A DNA stretch of 64,000 nucleotides from Paracoccaceae bacterium (GCA_014654775.1 JACVZW010000030.1:62001-126000); one strand, 5' to 3'; shown: positions 26,835 through 36,540, counted from the first letter of the stretch. Notes: generated by a model from the letters alone, not told the origin. Numbers and translations are program-made.

Positions 26835-28085
26835 TCAGTCGCCCAGCGGAACCGCCACGGCGGCCTCTTCGCCCGACTGCTGCACGGCCAGCACCTCGCC
26901 CTTGATGATGCGGGCGATCAGCGCGCAATCCTCGGGGGCAAAGGTCAGGGGCACGCGCATGTCGATCAGCCCTGCCAGCACCTTGTCCGTCCGTGGCAGC
27001 GGCGCAGGCGCGGCATAGCGCCAATGGTCATAGCGGCTGGTAAAGGCCACGGGCTCCGACGCGCCGAACCACTTCAACTCCACCCCGCGCGCCGCGCAGC
27101 GGGCGATCAGCGCGCGGATGCGCCCCTCGGGCCAATCGGGCAGCCGGAACTGGAAGGAGGACCCGACATAAACCTCTTCCTCCGGCCGCGGGATCAAGCG
27201 CAGCCCCGGCACGCCCTCCAGCCCCGCCTCAAGCGTCTGGTAAAGCCTGCCCCAGCGCGTCACCCGCTCCTCCAGCAGCCGCAATTGCGGCCTGAGGATC
27301 GCCGCGCGCAGATTGTCCATCCGGCCCGAGATGTTGGGCACCTCCAGCCGCAACCCCTCGAACACCTCCGGCGGAGGTGCCGCGCGGTGGCGGGCATAAA
27401 GCATATAGGACCCCGACAGCAACACCGCCCGCGCCGCCACCTCGGCATCATCGGTGATGATGAACCCGCCCTCGCCGGAATTCACATGCTTGTAGGTCTG
27501 CATCGAATAGCAGCCGACCCGCCCATGCCGCCCCGACGGCACCCCGCACCAACGCGCGCCCATCGTATGGGCGCAATCCTCCACCACCGTGACCCCCAGC
27601 GCATCGCAGAGCGCCATCAGGGCCTCCATGTCGCAGACATGCCCGCGCATATGCGACAGCAGCAGCACCCGCGCCCCGCTCGCCTGCGCCTGCACCTCCA
27701 GATGGGCCAGATCGATGGTCAGGTCCTCCGTAACCTCCACGAAGACCGGCCGCGCACCCACCGACGCGATGGCCCCCGGCACCGGGGCCAGCGTGAAAGC
27801 ATTGGACAGGACCGCATCCCCCGGCCCCACGCCCAAGGCCCGCAGCGCGCACCCCATCGCATAGCCGCCCGAGGCCACGGCAAGGCAGTACTTCGCCCCC
27901 GTCAGCGCCGCGAATTCCTCTTCCAGCAACGCCGTTTCCGCCACTTCGCCCGGCGCGGTGTTGTAGCGGTGCAGGCGGCCATGCCGCAGCACCTCCAGCG
28001 CCGCCGCGATGCCCTCTTCCGGGATCGGCTCCTGCTGGGTGAATGATCCCGTGAACCGCTCCAAACCCTCGCCTGCCCCGTCCAT
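26835..28085 (-). CDS. DegT/DnrJ/EryC1/StrS-family aminotransferase
   Basis: A 416-residue PLP-dependent fold type I aminotransferase of the kind that acts on keto-sugars. The PLP lysine is Lys199 in SMQTYKHVNSGEGGF; upstream VVEDCAHTMGARW holds the cofactor-binding Asp, and ASGGYAMGCALRALG the phosphate-binding turn. The C-terminal part is standard. The substrate cannot be deduced: no other nucleotide-sugar or glycosyltransferase genes are near, apart from glmU/glmS on the other strand. Its start shares one base with the stop of the HAD phosphatase gene (TGATG), so the two are co-translated. Confidence 0.85.
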   Translation of the reverse strand: MDGAGEGLERFTGSFTQQEPIPEEGIAAALEVLRHGRLHRYNTAPGEVAETALLEEEFAALTGAKYCLAVASGGYAMGCALRALGVGPGDAVLSNAFTLAPVPGAIASVGARPVFVEVTEDLTIDLAHLEVQAQASGARVLLLSHMRGHVCDMEALMALCDALGVTVVEDCAHTMGARWCGVPSGRHGRVGCYSMQTYKHVNSGEGGFIITDDAEVAARAVLLSGSYMLYARHRAAPPPEVFEGLRLEVPNISGRMDNLRAAILRPQLRLLEERVTRWGRLYQTLEAGLEGVPGLRLIPRPEEEVYVGSSFQFRLPDWPEGRIRALIARCAARGVELKWFGASEPVAFTSRYDHWRYAAPAPLPRTDKVLAGLIDMRVPLTFAPEDCALIARIIKGEVLAVQQSGEEAAVAVPLGD

Positions 28086-28759
28086 CAGCGCACCAGCCTT
28101 TCCGCCAGTTCCGGCAGATCATCGAAATGATCCAGCACCGCCTCCGGGTCAAGGCGCGTGATCCCCCGCCCCTCGGGACCAAAGGTCACAAGGGCCACAG
28201 GCACCCCCGCCGCGATCCCCGTCTTACGGTCCGTTTCAGTATCCCCAACCAGCATCGACCGCGCCACCACGCCCCCCGCGCGCGTCACGGATTCCACATA
28301 GGGGGCCGCATCGGGCTTGCGCACGGGCAGCGTATCCGCCCCCACCAGCGCATCGAACAGCCCTCTCACACCCAGCCTTTGCACCAAAGTCTCCGCCAAA
28401 CCCTCTGGCTTGTTCGTGCAGATCGCCGTGGCAAAGCCCCGCGCCCGCAACATCTCCACCGCCGCCACGGCCCCCGGATAAAGCCGCGTCTCGCGGTCGA
28501 TCCCCTCCGCATAGGCGGCAAGCAGGCGCGGATATTGCGCATCCACCGCCACCTCCTCCGCCGCCATCCCCAACCGCGCGAACCCTAAGCGCAGCATCGC
28601 CCGCCCGCCATGGAAAGCCGTCAGCGTATCGCCCCCGTCCAGCACATCGCCATGCCCCAGATCGCGGAAGCACGCATTCGCCGCCGCCAGCAGATCGGCC
28701 GAGGTATCGGCCAGCGTCCCGTCCAGATCGAAGACCACCGTTCGCCGCCCCTGCAACAC
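28085..28759 (-). CDS. HAD-family hydrolase, phosphoglycolate phosphatase-like
   Basis: 224 residues from GTG 28759 (GGAGG 8 nt upstream). HAD motifs in order are FDLDGTLADTSADL (nucleophile Asp), ICTNKP (Thr motif), RKPDAAPY (Lys) and LVGDTETD (acidic). The cap domain and length match phosphoglycolate phosphatase (Gph), which clears 2-phosphoglycolate formed in DNA repair or photorespiration. The substrate is not proven. It is coupled to the DegT aminotransferase and divergent from glmU. A longer reading frame extending into glmU was rejected. Confidence 0.8.
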   Translation of the reverse strand: MLQGRRTVVFDLDGTLADTSADLLAAANACFRDLGHGDVLDGGDTLTAFHGGRAMLRLGFARLGMAAEEVAVDAQYPRLLAAYAEGIDRETRLYPGAVAAVEMLRARGFATAICTNKPEGLAETLVQRLGVRGLFDALVGADTLPVRKPDAAPYVESVTRAGGVVARSMLVGDTETDRKTGIAAGVPVALVTFGPEGRGITRLDPEAVLDHFDDLPELAERLVR

Positions 28760-28788
28760 CGCGAAACCCTCCGTGAAGCGGGCCTCCC

Positions 28789-28816
28789 TTGCGGCCCGCC
28801 CGGATGGGGGTAAAAC
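28789..28816 (+). promoter_or_regulatory. candidate promoter of glmU-glmS
   Basis: TTGCGG (28789-28794) and TAAAAC (28811-28816), 16 nt apart, lie about 28 nt before the glmU start, which has an AAGGGG ribosome site. A GCGGGCC/GGCCCGC inverted repeat (about 28778-28798) overlaps the -35. Confidence 0.3.
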
Positions 28817-28843
28817 GGGCGGCAAAAGAAGGAAAGGGGCAGC

Positions 28844-30199
28844 ATGCCGGTTTCGCTCATCGTTCTCGCCGCAGGACAAGGCACGCGGATGAATTCCGAC
28901 CTGCCCAAGGTGCTGCATCAGGTGGGCGCGGCCCCCCTTCTCCACCACGCCCTCGCCGCTGGCCGCGCGCTGGAGCCGGAGGTGACCGTCGTCGTCACCG
29001 GCCATGGCGCGGATCAGGTGGCGACATCCGCCCGCGCCTTCGATCCCGACATCCAGACCGCCCTGCAGGACGAACAGAAGGGCACCGCCCATGCCGTCCT
29101 TCAGGCCGCCCCCCTTCTCGAAGGCGTGGCGGGCGATGCCCTCGTCCTTTACGGCGACACGCCCTTCATCCGCCCCGAAACCCTGCAAGCGATGATCGAG
29201 GCCCGCCGCCGCCATGCCGTCGTCGTGCTGGGCTTCCATGCCGCCGATCCGGGCCGCTATGGCCGCCTCATCGCCGAAGGCGACACCCTCCACCGCATCG
29301 TCGAATGGAAAGACGCGACCGAGGCGGAACGCGCCGTCACGCTCTGCAATTCCGGCGTCCTCTGCGCCGATGCCGCCACGCTGATGCGCCTCTGCGCCGC
29401 TGTGGGCAATGCCAATGCCGCGGGCGAATACTACCTGCCCGATGTTGTGGCCCTCGCCCGCGCCGAGGGCCTCTCCGCCGGCCTCATCCTTTGCGACGAA
29501 TCCGAAACGCTGGGCATCAACACCCGCGCCGAACTCGCCCGCGCCGAGGCCGCCTTCCAGTCACGCGCCCGGACCGGTGCGCTGGAAAACGGCGTCACCC
29601 TCACCGCCCCTGAAACCGTCTTCTTCGCCCTCGACACCCATATCGGCCGCGACGCCATCATCGGCCCCAACGTGATCTTCGGCCCCGGCGTCACCATCGA
29701 ATCGGGGGCCGAGGTCAAAGGCTTCTGCCATCTCGAAGGCTGCCACATCTCGCGCGGCGCGACTGTCGGCCCCTTCGCCCGCCTGCGCCCCGGCGCGGAA
29801 CTGGCCGAGGATGTCCATGTCGGCAACTTTGTGGAAATCAAGAACGCCATCCTCGACGAAGGCGTGAAGGTGGGCCACCTCACCTATCTCGGCGACGCCC
29901 ATGTCGGCGAGAAAACAAACATTGGTGCAGGCACCGTCACCTGCAATTACGACGGGGTGATGAAACACCGCACCACCATCGGCAAGCGCGTCTTCATCGG
30001 ATCGGACACCATGCTCGTGGCCCCGGTCACCGTGGGCGATGATGCCCTCACCGGATCGGGCTCCGTGATCACCGAAGACGTGCCCGCCGAGGCGGTCGCA
30101 CTGGGCCGTGCGAAACAGGTTACCAAACCGGGGCTCGCCCCAAAATTGTTCGAAAAGTTAAAAGCTATCAAAGCAAACAGATCAAAAGGGCAGGAATAA
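28844..30199 (+). CDS. glmU: bifunctional GlcNAc-1-P uridyltransferase / GlcN-1-P acetyltransferase
   Basis: Makes UDP-GlcNAc, the precursor of peptidoglycan and lipid A. 451 residues. The N-terminal pyrophosphorylase has LAAGQGTRMNSDLPKVLH (about 7-24) and LYGDTPF; the C-terminal left-handed beta-helix with hexapeptide repeats and ATases residues (GHLTYLGDAHVGEKTNIGAG, NYDGVMKH) follows. The length is normal. The stop overlaps the glmS start by one base (TAATG), so the two consecutive pathway genes are coupled. Confidence 0.95.
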   Translation: MPVSLIVLAAGQGTRMNSDLPKVLHQVGAAPLLHHALAAGRALEPEVTVVVTGHGADQVATSARAFDPDIQTALQDEQKGTAHAVLQAAPLLEGVAGDALVLYGDTPFIRPETLQAMIEARRRHAVVVLGFHAADPGRYGRLIAEGDTLHRIVEWKDATEAERAVTLCNSGVLCADAATLMRLCAAVGNANAAGEYYLPDVVALARAEGLSAGLILCDESETLGINTRAELARAEAAFQSRARTGALENGVTLTAPETVFFALDTHIGRDAIIGPNVIFGPGVTIESGAEVKGFCHLEGCHISRGATVGPFARLRPGAELAEDVHVGNFVEIKNAILDEGVKVGHLTYLGDAHVGEKTNIGAGTVTCNYDGVMKHRTTIGKRVFIGSDTMLVAPVTVGDDALTGSGSVITEDVPAEAVALGRAKQVTKPGLAPKLFEKLKAIKANRSKGQE

Positions 30200-32019
30200 T
30201 GTGCGGAATTGTAGGGGTCTTGGGAAATCACGAAGCCGCGCCGCTGCTGGTCGAGGCGCTCAAGCGGCTCGAATATCGCGGCTATGACAGCGCCGGGATC
30301 GCCACCGTGAACAAGGGCAAGCTCGACCGCCGCCGCGCGGTGGGCAAGCTTGTCAACCTGTCGGACCTTCTGGTCCACGAACCCCTCGCCGGCAAATCCG
30401 GCATCGGCCATACCCGCTGGGCCACCCATGGCGCGGCCACCGTCGCCAATGCCCATCCCCATCGCGCGGGCCCTGCCGCCGTCGTCCATAACGGGATCAT
30501 CGAAAACTTCCGCGATCTGCGCGAGGAACTCGCCGCTGCGGGATATGTGCAGGAATCCGAAACCGATACCGAAACCATCGCGCTTCTGGCCCAGCTTCAC
30601 ATGGATCGCGGCGCAACACCGATCGAGGCCGCGCGCCAGACCCTCCACCGCCTGCACGGGGCCTTCGCCCTCTGCTTCCTCTTCGAGGGACAGGACGATC
30701 TGATGATCGCCGCCCGCAAGGGCAGCCCGCTCGCCATCGGCCATGGCAAGGGCGAGATGTTCGTCGGCTCCGACGCCATCGCGCTCGCCCCCCTCACCGA
30801 CCGCATCACCTATCTGGAGGAAGGCGACTGGGCCGTCATCACGCGCCAAGGCGCCGAGATCTTCGATGCCCATGACCGCCGCGCCAACCGCGCCGAGACC
30901 CGCATCCAGATCGAGGCGACGCGCATCGAAAAGGCGGGCTTCAAGCACTTCATGGCCAAGGAGATCGCCGAACAGCCCGTCGTCATCGCCGACGCGCTCA
31001 AGCATTACATCGGCACCGACGGCACCTCGCTCCGCCTGCCCGCCGAGGTGGATTTCGCCGCTGTCGACCGCATCACCATGGTCGCCTGCGGCACCGCCTC
31101 CTATGCCTGCCATGTGGCCAAATACTGGTTCGAACAGATCGCGGGCCTGCCTGCAGAAATCGACATCGCCTCGGAATTCCGCTACCGCGAACCGCCGCTG
31201 TCCCCCACCTCATGGGCGCTTTTCGTCAGCCAGTCTGGCGAAACCGCCGACACGCTGGCCGCCCTCCGTTATGCCAAGGAACGGGTCGCCAAGGTGGTCT
31301 CGGTGGTGAACGTCCCCACCTCCTCCATCGCGCGGGAAAGCGACCTATCGCTGCCCATCCTTGCCGGGGTCGAGGTCGGCGTCGCCTCCACCAAGGCCTT
31401 CACCTGCCAACTCACCGTCCTTGCCCTCCTCGCCCTCAAGGCGGCAGTGGATCGCGGCAGGCTCGATGCCGCTGGCCTTGCCACCCACCTCACCGCCCTG
31501 CGCAACCTGCCGGGCCTGATGAACCACGCCCTCGGGCTTTCCCAAGCCATCGCCGACATCGCCGAGGAATTGGCCGAGGCGCAGGATATCCTCTTCCTCG
31601 GACGCGGCGCGATGTATCCGATGGCGCTGGAAGGCGCGCTGAAACTCAAGGAAATCAGCTACATCCACGCCGAAGGTTACGCATCGGGCGAACTCAAACA
31701 CGGCCCCATCGCACTCATCGACGCCCGCGTCCCCGTCATCGTCATGGCCCCGCGCGACGCGCTTTTCGAAAAGACCGTGTCGAACATGCAGGAAGTCATG
31801 GCCCGCCACGGCAAGGTCCTGCTCATCTCCGATGCCCAAGGCGTGGCCGAGGCCGGCATGGGCACATGGGCCACCCTCACCCTGCCCGACGTGCCCCCCG
31901 CCTTCGCCCCGATCCTCTACGCGATCCCGGCGCAGCTCTTGGCCTATCACACCGCCATCGCCAAAGGCACCGACGTGGACCAGCCGCGCAATCTGGCGAA
32001 ATCGGTGACGGTGGAATGA
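30199..32019 (+). CDS. glmS: glutamine-fructose-6-phosphate aminotransferase (isomerizing)
   Basis: Makes glucosamine-6-phosphate from fructose-6-phosphate and glutamine. 606 residues. The nucleophile is Cys2 (MCGIVG), the glutaminase domain holds HTRWATHG and HNGIIENF, and two SIS isomerase domains follow (FVSQSGETADTLAAL; SGELKHGPIALID). The C-terminal DQPRNLAKSVTVE is universal for GlmS. No leader exists between glmU and glmS, so a glmS ribozyme is excluded. Confidence 0.96.
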   Translation: MCGIVGVLGNHEAAPLLVEALKRLEYRGYDSAGIATVNKGKLDRRRAVGKLVNLSDLLVHEPLAGKSGIGHTRWATHGAATVANAHPHRAGPAAVVHNGIIENFRDLREELAAAGYVQESETDTETIALLAQLHMDRGATPIEAARQTLHRLHGAFALCFLFEGQDDLMIAARKGSPLAIGHGKGEMFVGSDAIALAPLTDRITYLEEGDWAVITRQGAEIFDAHDRRANRAETRIQIEATRIEKAGFKHFMAKEIAEQPVVIADALKHYIGTDGTSLRLPAEVDFAAVDRITMVACGTASYACHVAKYWFEQIAGLPAEIDIASEFRYREPPLSPTSWALFVSQSGETADTLAALRYAKERVAKVVSVVNVPTSSIARESDLSLPILAGVEVGVASTKAFTCQLTVLALLALKAAVDRGRLDAAGLATHLTALRNLPGLMNHALGLSQAIADIAEELAEAQDILFLGRGAMYPMALEGALKLKEISYIHAEGYASGELKHGPIALIDARVPVIVMAPRDALFEKTVSNMQEVMARHGKVLLISDAQGVAEAGMGTWATLTLPDVPPAFAPILYAIPAQLLAYHTAIAKGTDVDQPRNLAKSVTVE

Positions 32020-32696
32020 TCCCCACCGAAACCGCACTTGCCGAACTCCATGCCCTCGCCGATCCCGTGAAGGCCGCCGAAATGGCGGCCTATCACAAGG
32101 CCCCGCGCATCTATCTCGGCATCCCCGTCCCCCTGATCGAGGAACGCGTCGCCGACTGGCGCGCCGCACTCTCGGTCGATGACCGCACCGCGCTGGCCGC
32201 CGCATTGTGGGAGACGGATATTCACGAGGCGCGCCTCGCCGCAGCGAAACTCCTGACCCAAGCCCGCCTGCGCCCAGACGGCCCCGCATGGGGCCTGATC
32301 TGCCACTGGACCGAAACCTTCGACGCTTGGGCGCTGGCCGACCACGCCACCATCGCCGGGCAAAAGCGCCTTCTCGCCGATCCCTCTCGCATCGACACCG
32401 TCGAAGGCTGGACCCGGCATCCCAACATGTGGACCCGCCGCGCCGCCCTTGTCATAACCCTGCCCTATGCCAAGATGAACCACCCAAAGCCGCAGGAAAT
32501 GGCCATCCGCGACCGCGCCCTGACTTGGGCCGAAAGCTACATCCCGGACCGCGACTGGTTCATCCAAAAGGCCATCGCCTGGTGGCTGCGCGATCTCTCC
32601 AAACACGATGCCGCCCGCAGTCGCGCCTTCCTCGATGGCCCCGGCACCGCGCTCAAATCCTTCGCCCGCAAAGAAGCCGCCCGTCATCTGGCCTGA
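32016..32696 (+). CDS. AlkD-like DNA alkylation repair protein
   Basis: 226 residues built of helical HEAT-like repeats as in AlkD, a DNA glycosylase for alkylated bases. Supporting segments are ETDIHEARLAAAKLL, WTRHPNMWTRRAALVITLPY, RDWFIQKAIAWWLRDLSKHD and ALKSFARKEAARHL. The catalytic Asp and stacking Trp of AlkD are plausibly in the WLRDLSKHD region. ATG 32016 overlaps the glmS stop by 4 bp, so it is co-expressed with cell-wall precursor genes. Confidence 0.8.
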   Translation: MIPTETALAELHALADPVKAAEMAAYHKAPRIYLGIPVPLIEERVADWRAALSVDDRTALAAALWETDIHEARLAAAKLLTQARLRPDGPAWGLICHWTETFDAWALADHATIAGQKRLLADPSRIDTVEGWTRHPNMWTRRAALVITLPYAKMNHPKPQEMAIRDRALTWAESYIPDRDWFIQKAIAWWLRDLSKHDAARSRAFLDGPGTALKSFARKEAARHLA

Positions 32697-32721
32697 CCGC
32701 CACAACAGGAAAGAGGGCAGC

Positions 32722-33969
32722 ATGACCTTCGCAGGCATCGACTTCGGCACCTCCAACTCCACCCTCGGCCTTGCCGACGCCGCAGGCGCGCGCCTCCTCC
32801 CGCTGGAAGGGGACGACGTCACCCTCCCCTCCGCCGTCTTCTTCCACAGCGATGCGCCGGATGTCGATTTCGGCCGCGCGGCCCTCACCGCCTATCTGGA
32901 AGGCGAGGAAGGCCGCCTCCTGCGCGGGCTGAAATCCACCCTCGGCTCCGGCCTCATCAACGACCGCACCGCCATCGGCAGCCGCGCCGTCTCCTTCCGC
33001 GACGTGCTCGCGCGGTTCATCGACCATCTGCGGCAAAAGCTTGACGCCGCATCCCCCGGCATCGACCGTGCGGTCTTCGGCCGCCCCGTCCATTTCGTCG
33101 ACGACGATCCCGCAGGCGATGCCGCCGCGCAGGATGTGCTGCAACAGATCGGCCATGCCTGCGGCTTTCGCTACATCGAATTCCAATACGAACCCGTCGC
33201 CGCCGCCCTGCATTACGAACAGGGGCTGACGGCCGAGGAACTCGTCCTCGTCTTCGACATTGGCGGGGGCACTTCCGACCTCTCCCTCCTCCGCCTCTCT
33301 CCCGACCGCGCCCGCGCCCCCGACCGCAGCGCCGACATCCTTGCCACGGGCGGCATCCGCGTCGGCGGCACGGATTTCGACCGCCTCCTGTCCTTGGCCG
33401 AGGCGATGCCGCAACTGGGCTATCTCTCCTCCTCCAAACAGGGCCAAGGCATCCTGCCCCGCCACTACTGGCAGGACATGGCCACATGGCACCGCATCAA
33501 CGCCCTCTACGCCCCGCGCGCGATGGCCGATCTCAAGGGCCTCCGGCACGAGGCGGACCGCCCCGACCTGATCGACCGCATGATCCACGTCGTCACCCAC
33601 CGCCACGGCCACGCCATCGCGATAGAGGTGGAACGCGCCAAGATCGCCCTCTCCGACACCGAAGCCGCGCGCCTTATGCTCTCCGCCCTCACAACCGGCC
33701 CCAACCCCATGATCCGCCGCGACGCCTTCGACACAGCCCTCGCCGCGCCTGTCGCCCGCATCCGCGCGCTGATCGACGGCACGCTCGCGGATGCGGGCCT
33801 CTCCCCCGACCGCATCGCCACCGTCTTCCTCACTGGCGGCTCCTCGCAACTGCCCCTCCTCCGCGCCATGGTGGCCGAGGCGCTGCCGCAGGCCCGGCTC
33901 GCCACGGGCGACATGCTCGGTTCCGTCGGCACGGGCCTTGCGCTGGACGCCCGCCGCCGCTTCGGCTGA
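32722..33969 (+). CDS. Hsp70-family protein, YegD-like
   Basis: 415 residues with an actin/Hsp70 ATPase fold: phosphate loop 1 GIDFGTSNSTLGL (about 5-17), phosphate loop 2 VFDIGGGTSDLSLL, and adenosine motif VFLTGGSSQLPLL. The peptide-binding domain of DnaK is absent, which fits the YegD subfamily of unknown client range. ATG 32722 is preceded by AGGAAAGAGGG. It lies 25 nt after the AlkD-like gene. Confidence 0.85.
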   Translation: MTFAGIDFGTSNSTLGLADAAGARLLPLEGDDVTLPSAVFFHSDAPDVDFGRAALTAYLEGEEGRLLRGLKSTLGSGLINDRTAIGSRAVSFRDVLARFIDHLRQKLDAASPGIDRAVFGRPVHFVDDDPAGDAAAQDVLQQIGHACGFRYIEFQYEPVAAALHYEQGLTAEELVLVFDIGGGTSDLSLLRLSPDRARAPDRSADILATGGIRVGGTDFDRLLSLAEAMPQLGYLSSSKQGQGILPRHYWQDMATWHRINALYAPRAMADLKGLRHEADRPDLIDRMIHVVTHRHGHAIAIEVERAKIALSDTEAARLMLSALTTGPNPMIRRDAFDTALAAPVARIRALIDGTLADAGLSPDRIATVFLTGGSSQLPLLRAMVAEALPQARLATGDMLGSVGTGLALDARRRFG

Positions 33970-34022
33970 TCCCGCTTGCACCCACCCGGCGCTGCGCTAC
34001 GCTTCTGCCAAAGGAGACCCCC

Positions 34023-35189
34023 ATGCCCGTCAAGAACCGCTTCGCCGAACTCCTGCCCGAGATCACCGCATGGCGGCGCGATTTCCACGAACACCCCGAA
34101 CTCCTCTTTGACGTCCACCGCACCGCCGCCCGCGTGGCCGACCTCCTGCGCCAATTCGGCTGCGACGAGGTGGTGGAAGGCATCGGCCGCACCGGCGTCG
34201 TCGGCGTCATCAAAGGCAAGACCGATACGACGGGCCGCGTCGTGGGCCTGCGCGCCGACATGGACGCGCTGCCGATCATCGAACAGACCGGCGTCCCCTA
34301 CGCGTCCAAAACCCCCGGCAAGATGCATGCCTGCGGCCATGACGGCCACACCGCCATGCTCTTGGGTGCCGCCAAATACCTCTGTGAAACCCGCAACTTC
34401 GACGGCACCACCGTCGTCATCTTCCAGCCCGCCGAAGAAGGCGGCGGGGGCGGGCGCGAGATGGTCGCCGACGGCATGATGGATCGCTGGGGCATCCAAG
34501 AGGTCTACGGCATGCACAACATGCCCGGCATCCCCGTCGGCCACTTCGCCATCCGCAAGGGCGCGCTCATGGCCGCCGCCGACCAGTTCGAAATCACCGT
34601 TACCGGCAAAGGCGGCCATGCCGCCAAACCCCATGACTGCGTCGACACCACCGTCGTTGCCGCCCATATCGTCGTGGCCCTGCAAACCATCGCCTCGCGC
34701 AATGTCGACCCGCTGAAACAGGTCGTCGTCTCGGTCTGCACCGTGGAAACCGACTCGACCGCGCATAACGTCATCCCGCAGGTCGTGAAGATGAAGGGCA
34801 CCGTCCGCACGATGGACCACAAGGTGCAGGACTTCGTCGAAAAACGCCTGTCCGAGATTGTCTCCGGCACCGCCCTCGCGCTGGGGGCCACGGCGACCGT
34901 CCATTACGCCCGCGGCTACCCCGTCACCATCAATGCCGAGGCGAACACCGACTACGCCGTCGAAGTGGCGCGCCAAGTCTCGGGCCATGTCGACCCCGAT
35001 ACCGCCCCCCTCATGGGGGCCGAGGATTTCAGCTTCATGCTGAACGAACGCCCCGGCGCCTATATCTTCGTGGGCAATGGCGACACGGCCATGGTCCACC
35101 ACCCCGCCTACAATTTCGACGACACCGTCATCCCCTTCGGCAGCAGCTGGTATGCCGGGATGGTCGAATCCCGGATGCCCGCCGCATGA
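34023..35189 (+). CDS. M20-family amidohydrolase (hippurate hydrolase-like)
   Basis: 388 residues. A metal-dependent N-acyl amino-acid hydrolase: RRDFHEHPELLFD near the start, GLRADMDALPI (metal ligand Asp), HACGHDGHTAMLLG, FQPAEEGGGGGREMV (catalytic Glu region) and GAEDFSFML near the end. These are typical of HipO/AbgB-type enzymes; the substrate is uncertain. The start has AAAGGAG 6 nt upstream. It overlaps the DUF1304 gene by 4 bp. Confidence 0.9.
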   Translation: MPVKNRFAELLPEITAWRRDFHEHPELLFDVHRTAARVADLLRQFGCDEVVEGIGRTGVVGVIKGKTDTTGRVVGLRADMDALPIIEQTGVPYASKTPGKMHACGHDGHTAMLLGAAKYLCETRNFDGTTVVIFQPAEEGGGGGREMVADGMMDRWGIQEVYGMHNMPGIPVGHFAIRKGALMAAADQFEITVTGKGGHAAKPHDCVDTTVVAAHIVVALQTIASRNVDPLKQVVVSVCTVETDSTAHNVIPQVVKMKGTVRTMDHKVQDFVEKRLSEIVSGTALALGATATVHYARGYPVTINAEANTDYAVEVARQVSGHVDPDTAPLMGAEDFSFMLNERPGAYIFVGNGDTAMVHHPAYNFDDTVIPFGSSWYAGMVESRMPAA

Positions 35190-35545
35190 TCGGCGCCACC
35201 CTCACCGCCGCCATCGGCGCGCTGCATGTCTACATTCTGGTGCTGGAGATGTTCCGCTGGGAACATCCCCGCACCCGCCGCGCCTTCGGCACGACTGCGG
35301 ACTTCGCGCGGGCAACCAAGGTGCTCGCCGCCAATCAGGGCCTCTACAACGGCTTCCTCGCCGCGGGCCTCTTCTGGGCCGTGGCCGAAGGCACCACCGC
35401 CGATGGCCGCCCCCTCGCCCTCTTCTTTCTGTCCTGCGTCCTTGTCGCGGGCCTCTACGGCGCGGCCACCGCCAGCCGCCGCATCCTCTTCATCCAAGGA
35501 TTGCCCGCCGCCCTCGCCCTGATCGCCGTCGGCCTGCGCCTTTAA
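35186..35545 (+). CDS. DUF1304 membrane protein
   Basis: 119 residues, four hydrophobic helices with the family pattern HVYILVLEMFRWEHPRTRRAFG, LAANQGLYNGFLAAGLFWAV and FLSCVLVAGLYGAATA. DUF1304 proteins are small integral membrane proteins of unknown role. It overlaps the amidohydrolase by 4 bp at the 5' end, and its stop overlaps the cydB stop from the other strand (TTAA, 35542-35545). Confidence 0.88.
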   Translation: MIGATLTAAIGALHVYILVLEMFRWEHPRTRRAFGTTADFARATKVLAANQGLYNGFLAAGLFWAVAEGTTADGRPLALFFLSCVLVAGLYGAATASRRILFIQGLPAALALIAVGLRL

Positions 35546-36540
35546 TCATAAGACAGCTTGGTGGCCTTCCCCCGGAAGATCACATAGGCCAACACGGTAT
35601 AGCCAAGGATCATCGGCAGCACGACCAGCGTCCCCACCAGGATGATCGAAAGGCTCTCCGTCGCCGCCGCCGCCTCCCATATCGTCAGCTGTTCGGGCAC
35701 GATATAGGGGTAGAAACTGTAGGCCATCCCGAAGAAGCCCAGCACCATCAACACCACCGCCCCCACGAAGGGAAACCACGCGAAACTGTCATTCGCAGTG
35801 GGCAACCGCCGCAGCGCCAGCCACAACAGCGCCACCAGCAGCCCCGACATCAACGGCAACGGCGCCAGCGCCACGATCTCGGGAAAGCGGAACCACTTGT
35901 CGAAGATCCGCTCACTCACCAAAGGCGTGGCAACAGACACCGCCCCCATGCCCAGCACCATCCCCCAGATGCCGCCCTGGGCCCAATCCACCGCCTTCTT
36001 CTGCAGCGCCCCGTCCGTCTTCAAGATGACCCAAGCCGCCCCGATAAAGCTATAGGCCACGGCCAGCGCCCCCGCCGTCAGCAGCGCAAAGGCCACCTTG
36101 GGCCAAGTCCATTCCAGCCCCATCACATACATGCCCAGCATGAACCCCTGCGCCAAGGCCGTCATCAACGACCCCGCCCAGAAGGCCACGTCCCAAGGCC
36201 GCTTGTGCCCCAGCGGCGCCTTGGCGCGGAACTCAAAGGCCACCCCCCGCAGGATCAACCCGATCAGCATCACCGCCACCGGCAGATACAGCGCGGTCAG
36301 GATATCCCCATGCGCCACCGGGAAGGCCACCAGCAATATGCCGATGGCCAGAACCAACCATGTCTCATTGGCATCCCAGAACGGCCCGATCGACGCGATC
36401 ATGCGATCCCGCTCCGCCTCCTCGGCAAAGGGAAACAGCAGCCCGACCCCAAGGTCGAACCCGTCCAGCACGACATAGAGAAGGATCGACACGCCCATCA
36501 GCGCGGCAAAGATCAGGGGAAGCGCCTGCGGATCAAACAT
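35542..36540 (-). CDS. cydB: cytochrome bd-type quinol oxidase subunit II
   Basis: Inner-membrane subunit of a bd-family quinol oxidase, 332 residues, about eight helices. Signatures are YVVLDGFDLGVGLLFPF (about 22-38), GPFWDANETWLVLAIGIL and RGVAFEFRAKAP. ATG 36540 has GGAG 8 nt upstream; ATG 36546 overlapping the cydA stop is the alternative. It is the second gene of cydAB. Confidence 0.93.
   Translation of the reverse strand: MFDPQALPLIFAALMGVSILLYVVLDGFDLGVGLLFPFAEEAERDRMIASIGPFWDANETWLVLAIGILLVAFPVAHGDILTALYLPVAVMLIGLILRGVAFEFRAKAPLGHKRPWDVAFWAGSLMTALAQGFMLGMYVMGLEWTWPKVAFALLTAGALAVAYSFIGAAWVILKTDGALQKKAVDWAQGGIWGMVLGMGAVSVATPLVSERIFDKWFRFPEIVALAPLPLMSGLLVALLWLALRRLPTANDSFAWFPFVGAVVLMVLGFFGMAYSFYPYIVPEQLTIWEAAAATESLSIILVGTLVVLPMILGYTVLAYVIFRGKATKLSYD

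Noticed and set aside
28085-29293. 402-residue HAD protein starting inside glmU
   Set aside because: The extra 178 residues would overlap glmU on the other strand and lack a domain; GTG 28759 with GGAGG gives a normal-length HAD protein.
30150-30230. glmS ribozyme or riboswitch
   Set aside because: glmU and glmS overlap by one base, leaving no leader. The ribozyme is mainly in Gram-positive bacteria.
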